Source: Lactarius indigo
Lineage: Eukaryota; Basidiomycota; Agaricomycetes; Russulales; Russulaceae
Direction: 5' to 3'
Assembly (NCBI GenBank): GCA_025766275.1
Contig: JAFKAC010000036.1
Coordinates: 124,001 to 188,000 of the forward strand
Length of the DNA: 64,000 nucleotides
Positions 34,068-45,994 of this stretch are shown here, one piece after another; positions within the stretch are counted from its first letter, which is position 1; every line of letters begins with the position of its first letter. The translations under genes and the position numbers were made by a program. Below the pieces are notes generated by a model. It did no database searches and was not told where the DNA came from. It worked only from the letters and a program-made list of their open reading frames with translations.

Positions 34068-37000
34068 CTATGAAAACCTGAGATAATTATCCCGGTCACC
34101 AAACGAATTAACATAAAATGTACTACATTTTTCGAGTACCGAGAAGCTGTTCCAGTCCTGGGGTGTAGCACGTCCAAATCGGGGGATAAGATGAACACTG
34201 CCCATTATTCTGTCTACTGGAATGACTGTAGCACGCCGGCGGCCACCTTGTACTGACCTAGACACCTTATACATGAGGTGATTGACGTCTGGTCTTGGAG
34301 ACAATGGCGAAAACCATTCGATGTAGGCAAGATGAGTTGGGGCATTGTTGAGGAAGACATCGCGGATAACTTTGCTTGGGATTTGGAAGACAACTCGAAC
34401 TTGTCCTATTCGGTGACCTGTGGAGTTGGGTTGTATGTGCGGACTAAAATATGATCGGAACTAACCATTGTTTCCATGCATGATGTCTTGTCTACCACGG
34501 ACAAGCACGGTGTCAAACCGCTCAGGTACTGTGCGCCCATGTGCATCCTTTTGCACCGGCCGAATAACCACACTGTCAACAATTTCAAAGTCTTCCGAGT
34601 TCTCCCTAGAGGTGAATTTGACTCGGTGAAAGACTGGCACCGACCAAAATGGTAAGAGCGTGTCAGCTGCCCGAGAACGCAACGCTGCTGCTGAGGCACT
34701 AGGGTAGTTGATAAGGGCAATAAAATCTGCTAACGCGTCCTGGAAATCAATGGTGCCATAGCTCGTCGCCAGTTCATCGAATGTGACAGCCTTGACGGTT
34801 GGATGTTGGGTCATCTTGAGATATCGTGTGCCAACTCGCAAGGGTCCAGTAGAAGTCGCGGATATCGGCGGACTTGTCAGATCGTTCTGCTCTTGCCATT
34901 CAACGAATGCCGTGTGCATTCGTACCTTTTCACGGCATTCTAGCCATACTGTCATCTGAGAATATTCGTCTTTCCGGTTTGTCGCACGGTACGCGTCCTT
35001 TGTAAAGTCGATGTGGAGCCGCTCGAACTGTTCCGTGTTATAGTTATCAGTGGTGCCAAATAGTGTAATCGAAGATCGGTAGTGAAGCAAACTGTGAACC
35101 TTTGGGAGGTCCATGTGCCGGCGCACACCAAGGTCAATGAAAACGTCCTTGTTTTCATGAAAGCGAGCGAGGCATTCCTCGAGGCGTTGAAGCGTTTGTC
35201 TTGAATGGGAAGGGTATTGCGCTAAATACACGAAGTCGAGCAGCGCACACACGGCTCTAATCACACGTGTAGGCAGTTGCCCACCTGGAAGGGCTAAGTC
35301 GACGATGAGTCCAAGAAGGATTCGGCAGATGTTCTTGTGCTCTTTTCCCGAAATGCGTGAGAGAGTCGTTATGCCCTTGGCGAACAGTGTGATATGGTGA
35401 TTGGGCGGCAAAGTCCTGCAACGTGCGTCAACTTCTGCTGCCCCAAAGATCCTGGTCAGCCAAGCCTTGACATGCTTCACAACGCCTTGGAGTAGCTGGT
35501 GAAGCACATCCGGGGTGATGGATAGGAAAATGTCAACAAGTGGGAGCGCGGTCCAAAATGGACGAAAAATTGGCTTCAGTCCGGCTTCTTGGCAGACTGC
35601 GCGAAATCGGCGTATGTCTTCACTAGCCAACATGTACGTGTCAACCATGTCCACATGGTTCCGAGCAGGAAAGTCGATGTAATTGCCGAGTTGGTCAACT
35701 GGAACAAGACACTTTGGGCAGCGCCCAAAGCGGGTGCATGCAACTAGCCCCTGTTCTGGATAGTCGCCAACAAAAGTGGCCAAGATGGGATGGCAGCGGC
35801 GCCAAATCCCATCGCCGCTCTGCATAGCCAAACCTGTTTCACCTATGGCATGGATCGGACAAAGGACCCTTTCCATACATGAATGAAAAAGGTTAGCAAT
35901 GGCGCGACGACGAGCGGCCTTGTTTGTGATACCAGTTAGCTTGGTTGTCGGGATATACCCGATCAGCATCTGTGCAGTGCGTGACAGTTTTCAGCGAATG
36001 TCCTTAGGTATATTGCCGATCCCCATATATATCGGATATGCTGACTTATTCCGGAACAGCGTTAGCTGTGTTTTGTCGGAGGAAATAATGAGTGGAACGA
36101 CAGTTGCTCCAGGATGGCGCACCTCGAGTGATGTCTAGTGCATGTTCAGTAAGTACCTGAACCCAAATAGCAAACGAGTTACGCACCTGTACAGACCACC
36201 ACCAATCGCCCGTATGCATCTCATTATAAACTCGGCATGTTCGCTCAGCGTCGGTGTAGTGCCTCTCTGGGGCAAATATGAGTCTGTGTGCAAACTCAGG
36301 GTTTCCAAAAAGGGACCGGATGCATGGAATTATCTTGCGATAGTGAAATTGGAGGCATTCATCTCCAAGATTCATATCTTCGCACCGGAAAGATGGACGC
36401 CCAGGCAGTGCCTTGTCGATGATGTCATTCAGTTCCGTACTTGTTCTGTAGGATAGCCCAAGTTTGTCGACGAGCTTCCAGAATAAAACATTAGCAGCGC
36501 TAGAGGGAAAGAACTTTCCCATACCTCAGGGATCGCGAGCAGTGCCGTCACAGCTGAAGCCATTGCCCCGCATGTCTTCGCCCAGTGTGCAAATTCCCAG
36601 TCGCATTGGGACCAAAAGGGGGCCCACACTGAGTCCCGCAACTCATGGCGTGTTGACCCATAGGCGGAGGAAACTTGAGGTGTACCGGCCACCGGAGTGC
36701 CAGGGTGACCATGAGGAAAGCGATCAACAAATGATATTGGCCTTGTGTCCGGGTTACAAGCCTCAGGAATTGGGGGTTCTGGGGGTGGCGATAAGGACTG
36801 AGGTTCATCGGCGTGTTCAAGTTCGGGGGTGACCACGGAACTGAAATTCCTCTCCCCAAAGATAGCTTCAAATGTGTTAGCATCTGTGGAGTCGACATCA
36901 CCTATGCAATCGGTTTCGTCACCAACGCTATCTATTATGGGATTAATGCGACGTGCCACATTGTATGGTCTGAAAAAACTTACCTCCGTCATTGCTATCT

Positions 37001-37283
37001 GGTGTGGCGTCCTCGTGGCTTTGTTGTGACGACGAATCAGAGCTAAATCCATTGTCGTATGAATCAATTTCATCTTCCCAATCGCCAATGGGCTCATCTT
37101 CCATGCGCCATGATTCGGCGCTGGTGTTTGGTGCTAAAGATGATCCCGCATGCGCTAGTCGAGATGTTGAATGGGTTTGCAGCGACCGACGCAAATTCTG
37201 GCAGTCAGGGCGTCGGGTCTTGCTGATGTGCTGAGAGTGACCCGAATGTGTGAAATACTTGTTGCAGCCGGCACATCGGATCA
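34068..37283 (-). pseudogene. Plavaka transposase with in-frame stop
   Basis: The transposase reads through several exons on the minus strand. It starts at ATG 37283 with a C2H2-like finger (MIRCAGCNKYF...HSQHISKTRRPDC), then an acidic linker, then WAPFWSQCDWEFAHWAKTCG. The core follows: LVDKLGLSYRTSTELNDIID, RLIFAPERHY, MHTGDWWWSVQ, PLIISSDKTQLTLFRNKSAY, GNIPKDIR-stop-KLSRTAQ, MLIGYIPTTKL, SGDGIWRRCHPILATFVGDY, GRCPKC, LSITPDVLHQLLQGVVKHVK and YNTEQFERLHIDF. A 47-nt intron (34465-34419) joins the last exon, which contains HLAYIEWFSPL and FGRATPQDWNSF and ends at 34068. A TGA at 35993-35991 sits where the family has Arg (CGA-to-TGA change). Apart from that the frame is well kept, so inactivation is recent. 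Confidence 0.88.
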
Positions 37284-37497
37284 TTGGTGCGGTCGATATG
37301 GTGCTAGCAAGGAAGGGGGGAAGAGCAGTGAATGCGTCAACGTACACTGGGGTCCTTTTAATCAGCACGCCAGAATTGTCGATATAAATACGATACATAC
37401 CTTGGGTTTGAGACCTCATCCAAATTCCTGTCGTTCCGTGTCATACTCATACTCACCATTCCACTCGTTCTCGTTCTCTCTTTTTTTCTTGTTGCTG
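37284..37497. promoter_or_regulatory. bidirectional promoter region of the Plavaka element
   Basis: About 210 bp separate the two divergent start codons. A TATTTATA-like word on the minus strand (reverse complement of 37382-37390) and a pyrimidine-rich tract before the plus-strand ATG (about 37460-37492) are the only promoter-like marks. Its role rests on the divergent gene layout. Confidence 0.5.
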
Positions 37498-39651
37498 ATG
37501 GCACCACACACACGCAAGTCAAAGCTACTGCGGGAGGTTCAGGTATCAGATAGTGTCAACACTTCATTGGGCCATTCTGGTATGCGAACGAATACAAATG
37601 AAGTCAGTGTCGGTGGTCAAGACGTCAACATTCAACACGCCAGTGACCCAACTCCACCCCAAAGGAAACTAACAGGTGAGCCCAAGATGTGCCGAGTCAG
37701 CAGCAACTCACACAATAGAAAGGAAAAGGGAAACGTACCTCGACCTCCCTCAACAATAGCCCCAGAATCCCTGCTGCGGTTCAACCCACTCCTGCTAAAA
37801 AAGCGCGGAATGTTGGTAAGTACAATGTAACCAGATCAAACGACTTACCCGACCGACATCTGAAGGTCCAGATCGTGGTCGTCCTATGGTATTTCACTTG
37901 GCCAGTGAGAGTGAGGCGGTGGGACAGTCACCGTCCAGAGGCATTGCAGGGATGAACGAGGGAGGCACATGTTTGGCGCAACCGAGTGAGAATAGCTGAC
38001 ATAATATGTTTGTTCATCCCAAACGAAACCACTTACGCGTTTTTTCCTCCCTTCAGCCACGTCAGCCACATCTTTGTTTCCTAATCCCAGTCACACATAT
38101 GTCTTTGGCGCAGAGCCCAGGTTCAATCCCACCCCTAGGGATCACGATAACTATCCTACCACTGAGGAGGGCTCTGATGATGAGGACGACTTGGCTGACC
38201 TCCCCCAAGGACCGCCGGACAAGATCCACAAGGCGATGGCTGCTGAGGTGTGTCCGATGACACCTCTCGAACTTGCCCCTCACTCGTACTTTCGCAGAGT
38301 CCATCCTGGCTGGTTCCAGCTGTTACTGATAGGTGTACCACACCTGCCAGTGTGAGGAAGACGGTCAGTACCGAGACATTGTCCAGCGATGACGACATGT
38401 CACCTCGGAACATCGGCTCTTTGGTGCCCATGCTGCCACCAGCTCTGGTATCTGAGACTCCGGGTAAGTGCCAATACTACACGTTCTTTACATTGAACCG
38501 AGCAAATTGTAGCGCCAGCTGGGTTGCACCAGGAACAGGGGCAGGCGACAGCTGCCACATTGTCGGCCTGGCCTGCCGAGACTGACCTCGTTATTCCCCC
38601 AGGCCTGACCCGATTCAAGCTTACCCAGCAGAGTAAACTGATGCGTGACGTGGTTCAAGACGCCATCGAAGATCTCCAATCATCCCTGCTCTTCATCAAC
38701 GCGTTCCCGAATGGCATCCTTATTATCTCATTTATCCGACAGGCACTTAACATCGCTGCGCAGAGGCATTGCCCTGCTGCTGTTTCCATCCAGAGGCGCC
38801 TCCTCCATGATGACGACTACATATTGAAATTTGCCCCCATTGTAAGTTCTTCCTCTGCCGAGGACCACAAACTGACATTTGTTCAAACTCTAAAGCTGCG
38901 TGCTCGGATCCCCCTTTTCCGGAGTGAGGTAAAAGAACGCTGCAACACGATCGTTTTGGGTGAATTTACGTCTATGGTGCCGGAAGACATTATTCAAGCT
39001 GTTGAGTGGCAACGCTCGGGTTATAAATACGTGTACCCAAAGGGACCAAAGGCAAGTAAGTTTGTTTTATTTAGCTGTGACTGTCTAACCTTTAGTCAGG
39101 TTCCTGGTGCAAATAGGCTTGTCATGCAGTCGCAACCGTATTGCAACCGACAGATCATCCAGGCCATCCGTGATCTATATTTCATCGGAGGAAATGGAAG
39201 TGCCTCTCTTAGCACCCGATTTGACCAAGCTTTCTCTCGCCATACTGGTGATGATGGGGTGACAGTACATGAGGTGCCGATTCCAATGGTTGCATTGGTT
39301 TCAACAGCTGTGAGTCGATTTTTCCTTGTGCGTGAACATGCTAACCCAAATTACCAGCTATATGCATCCATACATGAGTGGCGTACTGGGGTACAACAAC
39401 CCACAGAGTTTTCAGCGAACACATACTTCGGTGTCTATCAAGCTCATGTCCAAACACTTCAAATCATTCAGAACCAGCGGAGCAACGCATATCACAAAAT
39501 GATGTCAAGTATCTACTCTCTGGCTAGGTGAGTTTATGGTTATTAACATTGTCACAATCTTGACTAACTAGTTGCCTATGGCCACAGCGAAGTTGGCGAT
39601 ATTCCCTTGGGTTCTCAAATCACGGAAATTGACCTAGATTTACTTGAATGA
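37498..39651 (+). CDS. DUF6532-like protein, Plavaka partner gene
   Basis: Starts at ATG 37498 (MAPHTRKSKLLREVQVSDS) with a low-complexity, acidic N-terminal half spread over several exons. The conserved half begins near 38600: GLTRFKLTQQSKLMRDVVQD, LLFINAFPNG, LRARIPLFRSEVKERCNTIV, then SQPYCNRQIIQAIRDLYFIG, and HEWRTGVQQPTEFSANTYFG. I recall this pattern as the DUF6532 domain of agaricomycetes. The clear late introns are GTAAGT...TAAAG at about 38841, GTGAGT...ACCAG near 39309, and GTGAGT...CACAG near 39529. The last exon reads EVGDIPLGSQITEIDLDLLE then TGA. An early junction near 37676-37723 does not join in frame in my hands, so either I have missed an exon or there is a one-base defect. 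It shares the promoter with the transposase and is probably an accessory transposition protein. Confidence 0.75.
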
Positions 39652-40105
39652 TAAGCTGTCGTCAAGCCTCAACGCGCAACTTATTAGCCAGCTGTAAGTC
39701 CCTTCATAATGTCCTGAATATTATCACTGACATATTGACAGTCAACAGCTGGCTTGCATACCCAATGCGTCAGTTTCTTTGACTTCAATTTTTTTACTGT
39801 ACTCAGTAGCCGGTGACTGGATTCTAAAAAAAAAAAAAAAACCCTGATTTTATTTTAATTAGCACCTAATTTTGTGGTAGCGTAGCGAACGAAATTATCA
39901 CCGATTGTTCGTGAATATTGTGAATTTTCTCTCAACTATCTGCGGATTATCTTTCCATTATTGCTAATTAGATATAATATAATCAGGGGTTACCCTAATA
40001 TAATATAATGACGATAATCTAGCTTATCGATAATTTATCGCTATCCTATCATAATTATCATCAATTATCAACAAATTATCGAAGTAGGTTTTTCCTGATG
40101 GGGCA

Positions 40106-40880
40106 ATATAATGGCACTAGGGTGGTTATCAACTTTCGTTTGACGCATAGGGCGGGCATTAAGATGACGAATTGCGTCGAAGTTAAAGAATCGAGAACAC
40201 ACTGCCAGCGTCGCAGCCCCGAGAGCAGACTTACCGAGCCCTCCTTTTTTGAATCAATTTACAGCGTATGTACGAGGTGCCCCGAACGATTATCACGAGA
40301 GTCCTAACCGAGGTACAAACTAACCGGGTTTCGGACCGGATTCGACATCTGCTCTCTTCCGATCGTGTCACCGACTCACCGCTCCTTAAGTAATTTCGGT
40401 CCTAGGTGCGCAAGCCGCGCATTACTTTACGACATAGCCCCCTCCTGTTTCCGAGAATGCTGTTTCTGAGAACGGAGTCGCCCTACTCTTGGCGTGTCTG
40501 CCTTGCCCCTGCTATCCAACGGCTCTTGTATGGGGCGATCATGTATCGCACCCTCAGGCTCGTCTCTCCACCCAGTCGCTCGTTTCACTCATGCTCTCGC
40601 TTGACTGCTCACTGGTCAAATAACAATATCTAATGCCGGGATTTACTCGGTGGGGGTTTTTTTTTTTAACCCATAGTCATTCCCTCCGTCACCGTCATGT
40701 CATCTCCCCCATCGCCGGTGCAAACTCTTGCGTACAGCCCCATTACCTCGACAGTGGTAACACGCACCGCCACATCTTGGGGGTCCCGGGGACACCCCTG
40801 CCAGCCCTGTGTCCCCTTTCGTTTTAAATCATCCAAACTTGGATGCGACTGCACACCGCCGTTTGAGACCTGGGCGGCTC
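40106..40880. repeat. segmental duplication, right part (partner 46530-47510)
   Basis: The similarity to the 45.9-47.5 kb region resumes directly at the right end of the Plavaka element. Shared words include GACATTAAG/GGCATTAAG, GAGAACACACTG, CCTCCTTTTT-like sequence, and the poly-T followed by CCGTCATGTC, then GCAAACTCT, and AAACTTGGATGCGACTGC/AAGCTGGACGCGACTGC. No gene was recognised. Confidence 0.7.
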
Positions 40881-41179
40881 TGATCTGGAGTCTTCTGCAC
40901 TTATTACTAAATGAGAAGACGGACCCCCTTGATTACATGGGTCCTCCTTGCGGCGGTGGGTGGGGTTGTGTGAGGACGTGGTTGGGACTCGGAATAGACC
41001 TTCCAGTCGGGCTATGATGGGATTGTCACCCTGAACTTGACACACATCGAACACTTTCGTGCTATTTCCAAACTGTAAGTCACAACATTTACAACCATGC
41101 CAACTCATGGCTACAGACAAAGAGCAGACGCGACACCAGAGGGCACTGAAGTCGGATTCGGTTCGTGAGGGATATTCAA

Positions 41180-42032
41180 TCAAAGAAAAGCGGGGTTGGC
41201 CTTGTCCAAAGCGTTGGAGAATCCTATGGCCTGCAAAAAACCATTGCGCCTGCCCTCTGCGTACGAAGTTAATAGCGATATTGACAGAATGGGGGGTTAT
41301 TCACCTGGCTGGAAGGTGTATGAGGAAGCTGCCGTGAGGGGCCAAGATAATTCGAATTTCGCCCTGGGGGCAGACGGAGTGAAGTTTCCTGAAACAGCTA
41401 CAACGATTTTGGTTACAAATTGGGCAGTGCATATACCCTTAAAAACTTACTATAAACTTTAACCGTTGGGGAGTTCCCGGCGGAATTCGCAACCACGAAC
41501 GACAGCTGGACGATGCTGAATGACGGAGGAAGATAACTTATATGTAATGCAAATAAATCCTGAACACATACATCCTTTCACCGTATTCACTTGCATTCAC
41601 GAGACGGGAACCATAAACGGCAAGGAGCTTTTGGTCAGCTGTAAGTAATGTAATTCATGGGGTGAACAAAAATCCGGACACTGCAAAATAAAATATTACC
41701 GCCAACGTCGACGGTCAGAGTCGGGAGTCCACCGTTACCACCGTGTTGTACGGTAACCGGACTAACAACGCCGCAATTCTCCACGTCATAGGTGATCCTC
41801 ACGGAATCGATAATATCCCCAGAGTAAACAACGATCTTGGTGATTCTCTTGATGGCCTGGGTCTTAGGCCATTGCCCGACATTCGCTAGAATAAAGGGGT
41901 AAGTATTGTAACAGACGTACGACGTTGACCATGATCATGTTGTTGGAAAGACGTACGGTTGGTCAGGTCGTCAAGGAAATTCCCTTGGGGGGAACCGGCG
42001 AGGCGGGTATTGGTTGCAACACTGTAAGACAT
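41180..42032 (-). CDS. jacalin-like lectin domain protein (176 aa)
   Basis: Six short exons on the minus strand (42032-41957, 41885-41700, 41638-41572, 41515-41451, 41397-41305, 41223-41180) join in frame to 176 aa. The introns are 53-81 nt with standard ends, and no stop occurs. The reading has the pattern of a jacalin-related beta-prism lectin: KIVVYSGDIIDSVRITYDV, then VQHGGNGGLPTLTV, LLAVYGSRL, IIVQLSFVVANSAGN and a final GFSNALDKANPAFL, comparable to the GFSG-type end of that fold. Such lectins bind sugars such as mannose or galactose. The specificity cannot be read here. No signal peptide is visible (MSYSVATNTRLAG), so it would be cytosolic or released unconventionally. The assignment is by motif recall. 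The last acceptor (41224) is the least certain splice site. Confidence 0.72.
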
Positions 42033-45000
42033 AAGTAGAGAGCTAAGAACTGAGAACTGAATGGTAAGTTGATAGGTAGATGGTCGTCACATTTATATAT
42101 GTTTGGAAGAGACCAGCAATTTTTCTCTCACCATGCTTGTTCTACTCGCGCATGAAATTGCCTCTTCATTTTCGTCGTCCCCACGTGCGTGCTCCTTCGG
42201 GTTCTATGAACGGGCAACCGAAGACTGTCACTTTTCGGGAACTTTTATAGAAACACTTGGTATATTCTCCACATTCTTCATCCATTTGAAGCAGCAAGTC
42301 TACCCAAGCTGTATCGTTAGATAAACTTGGACTGACAGTTGTCATTCGGGTAGACTGAATGGACCTTGGAATGGACCCAGCGAATATAATGTTTGATCAT
42401 CAGAGAAAACATGTCAACAGGTCGAGAAATGATCCATTCTTATTAAATATACCATTCCTCAGGAATTCTTCCACAGACCAAGGAAAGAACAGAGACAAAT
42501 AGGACGATCCCGAGAGAATGGTAGGCCTTTAATGGTAACATCGTTTCAGCACAGGTCACGAAGACACTTGGTCGCATGTATAGATCGAGAGAATTCTGGG
42601 CTGACGTGGCGACGGTGGCGTAGATGCTACGCACTAGTTTTCAAGGCGCGTTTACTGGCAGTCACAGTTACGAGTGAGATGAGCCCGGTTGTACCGGCCC
42701 GAGCGGGGATCTTGTGAGTGAGATCAGGTTGCCGAAATATCTTGTTTGATATCTTGTGTTCCGCGCTCAGTGCATACGGCCATCAAACTCTTCATCTACT
42801 CGTCGTTGCAAGTCGTGATTCCTGCTCTCTGCGCAACTTTCACAGTATAGTAGAAAAGGGCCCAGAGCTTGACCCAGAGGTGTTCTTTTTCTTGTTCTTT
42901 TTGTGAAAATTTGTCAATTCGGAAGAGAAACAGAACAGTGGTACACACATGAGCTGGGTGGTTCAAGAGGTATTTTTCGGCCCTCTTCCGATCGATCGTC
43001 ATGATCATGGACTTGGATGTTCCAGCCCCTGTTGTCTAACTCGGACTTATCTTCCTACTGGTAGTAAGGATGCAGCACTACTACTACCGCTGGTCTCTAC
43101 CTCCCGATCACTGGTAAAGGAGATATCATGCCACCGCATACCAACTAAGTCTCTCAGACCCTTCCGTTTTATTAGCAGGATTTCTCCAAGAGTCCAAGAA
43201 TCCAAAGGTATGGCGACACACCCATACTAGTATCTCCCCACCCGAGTTTGCCAAGGAACCTTCAAATGTAACTACGTCCTTCCCCACATAGCTTCCACTC
43301 ATAGCTTAAAATTAGTCCCGCGTTTTCACATGCACCCACGTACAGTCCTCGCCCATCCAAAATGAAATGACCCCCCCTCCCCCCCCCGTCTCTCCCCTGG
43401 CACGATTAAGCACAAGATTAAGCACGCTATGATAAATGCATGAATGCCGTTGATATATGTGTTATGCACAGGCCGTTCACTTTTTATCATTCATAAAAGG
43501 AACAATACTCGCTAGAGAAGCATGTGCACGTGGCCGTGTCCACTTGGTATTGCGCCTTCCACCTGAAGGCCGATTTGGCCACAGTGATGTTCTTCTCCTG
43601 CTCCTTCAACTATGCAATCCTATGAACCAAAAGCGCTCTTCATGGGTTCGACACAGCCTAATGGAGAGAAAAGAGTAGAAAAACGCAGAGACGGGCCCGG
43701 GCCAGCCCGCCGTCACGCATGCGCTTCTATTTTCTGAGTGCATTTCTGTCGCCTTTTTGTTCTTTAGTCGTCCCAATTTTACTCGGCATATGTACCGCCT
43801 GTGGGGAGGGAAACAATGCAGTGGACGACGCGGACTTGAAGGCGGCGAGACCTGTCCAGTGCAATGACGAGAACTCTTGTCACGGGGATGGGTACGGAGT
43901 CCTCGAATACGTACTGTACGCCCCACGGATCCTCGTCGTCTGCAGTCCCTCCTCAGCCCGCGCCGACTGTGTTGAGGCTAACCGGCGCGCCTTTCGAGTG
44001 CGTTTGCGGCAATGATTGGTTAGTGAGCTATTATCGGAGTCTGGGGTGGAGAGTGGCACGTCCATCAGATCCCCAACTCAGCACACCCCTTCTATAAGTC
44101 TCCCGTGTAAAATGCCTGGTGATGCTGCCTTGTTTTAGCCGAGCTGCATTCCATTAGGTTCACTACCGCATGGAACGGGGGGGGGCAGTGCCTGACTGCT
44201 GTAGGTGGGTCTTGACTCGTTTGACACGCGAGGCGGCGGTATTCTAGTCGACAAGGTTGCATGTCTATGGTGAGACTGTGCGATGTCACAAGAAAAGCAT
44301 CGTAAATAAGATGAGAGCTGGATTTCTTCCCGATCGAGGACATCAGTCTGCAAGCGATGCGGATTCGGTAAAACAACTCAGCGTGTTGTGAAGCCAAGGG
44401 TAGGTCGTCCATCAGTGCACCCACCACCAATGAAGTAGTTTCGGGCTGACTCTCCGAGTCAGCTAAGTCTTATCACGTAGATAGAATACCGGGTGATTCA
44501 AGTTTGCTGTGAGCTCTCCAGTTTCTGGACGAGTACTGCTTCGACCCTGTACAATTGTGCGAGGCAAGCAGATCTCATAAGGTTTAGCCAGATCCCGTCT
44601 AACATCATCTTGTCGAGTTTATTTTATCTGAAAACGGTAGCACGTCGAGCAGCGCCATATGTGTCCCGCTGTCCGGATTGGCGAATAACTTCACTACGAA
44701 TTCCAAGACGAGACATGTCTGGTGGAACATAAACGGGCGGGACCATGAGCGGGACGATAGGTGGAAGTGTTGGAGTCGCGTCCTTAAACATCGGTCCTTC
44801 CTGTTGTCTTCCATCACCTCAGGCATCTGAACAGGAGCGAACGTGGTACGCACCGAAGCAGAGCCGCTCTTTCTCCATCCATCACCAAGCCAAAGTTCCA
44901 TGATTCCATGTATATCTTTAACAGTTTATTTCCACCAAAATAACCTCCGTTCGTACCAGGTCTCGCTGGCATGCCGACATCGAGCAATGCTTTTGGTGAC

Positions 45001-45060
45001 ATTCGGACTCGCCGGGTTTGGAGCACCTTCTTGGCGGCCACAATAAGGACAGTATTGCCC
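42033..45060. other. about 3 kb without a recognised gene
   Basis: Only short overlapping frames occur (for example 42634-42443 on the minus strand, with a hydrophobic stretch LGIVLFVSVLSLVCG, and 43719-44015 on the plus strand). None joins into a convincing gene. A C run at 43375-43388 and a G run at 44169-44178 are present. I see no transposon ends here. Confidence 0.45.
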
Positions 45061-45994
45061 CTACGTAGAAGGCTTTGTACGGAGGGTTGAGCGATGATTG
45101 GTGCGAGACGGCCGGTTGAGCGGGTTGAATGTGGGCAAAATTATAGCGCGAGCATCGGCTGCTACGTTTGGCCCACTGCAGAGCATTTTCAGGCCGCGCA
45201 AAGGGGTTGTCGTTCTGTTCTGATAGTCTCCTGAACCATCCAAACCCTCCTGAATTTTACTTACTGATAGTACAAAGTTGATGAGGATGGCACTGTGAGA
45301 AGAATCGCATGAGGCGTTGAAGCTCAGAAAAAGATAAGCGGAGGGTGATTGAGGCTGGACACGCTCAACTCTGACGAACTTGAACCAGGTGTCATAATAT
45401 CCGACCTGCCTGTCTTCCACGGGCGTAGCAACCTGCATAATCAACTTGCTATACCCCTTTAACTCGTCAGTGACTTGACACACTTCGTTAGTTGAACCGA
45501 GGTCAATATGGTCAATCGCTGGCAGAGGCTCCAGAACAAAGGCTAAGGCAGGCGTACTCATTGGTGTGCGACAACGCGGACCGGGGACCGAGACGAGTGA
45601 GAATAGAATACCATATATGGATACGCGCCCACCCAATACGTATTCGAGGAAAATGGTCGTACAATGCGTGTGGTACTTACTCGTAAACCCTGCAGCTACT
45701 TAGTCTGGCTGTCGAACGCCACGGTCTGTATTCTGTTGCCAATTCGTTCCACTCCGCGGTACAACTTCACGATGGAGGCTAGCACCATAGGAGGTGATCC
45801 ATATAGTTAGTTGCCAACTTGCCAACGTCACGGTGAGCATCTGACCCCGAGTCGACAAACTACTATTCGCGTCTGCGCTCTTCCGGTGCGCGTTGGAGAT
45901 TGGCCCTGTGACCACGACGTCTACGCGATCGTCGGTGGGGAGCTTTGTTGGCTGATACGAGGTCAGCTCGCCGCACGAGCTCTACGAATGTCAT
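45061..45994 (-). CDS. unrecognised multi-exon protein
   Basis: Coding-like pieces in order on the minus strand suggest one gene. A start region runs from ATG 45994 (MTFVELVRRADLVSAN), overlapped in another frame by LPTDDRVDVVVTGPISNAHR and SLSTRGQMLTVTLASWQLTI. Then comes KLYRGVERIGNRIQTVAF, and then a long clear exon (about 45560-45250) with EPLPAIDHIDLGSTNEVCQV, LKGYSKLIMQVATPV, VGYYDTWFKFVRVERVQP and AYLFLSFNASCDSSHSAILI. Potential GT and AG sites lie between the pieces, but I could not fix every junction. Its 5' part is in the segment duplicated near 33500. I do not recognise a family. It has no signal peptide and no long hydrophobic segment. Confidence 0.5.

Larger units (their letters stand above)
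33912..40098 (-). mobile_element. Plavaka-type DNA transposon, 6.2 kb
   Basis: The ends are TCGGGAAAAACCT (33912-33924) and AGGTTTTTCCTGA (40086-40098), inverted repeats matching at 12 of 13 positions. They are flanked by the near-identical 7-mers TCGGGCA (33905-33911) and TGGGGCA (40099-40105). Inside is a divergent pair: a Plavaka transposase (minus, 37283-34068) and a DUF6532-like gene (plus, 37498-39651), a pairing I know from agaricomycete Plavaka elements. Both subterminal regions are AT-rich with many GATAAT/ATTATC words. The flanking sequence exists uninterrupted at 45.9-47.5 kb, which independently supports insertion at this point. The transposase has a premature stop, so the element is probably no longer autonomous. 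Confidence 0.85.
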
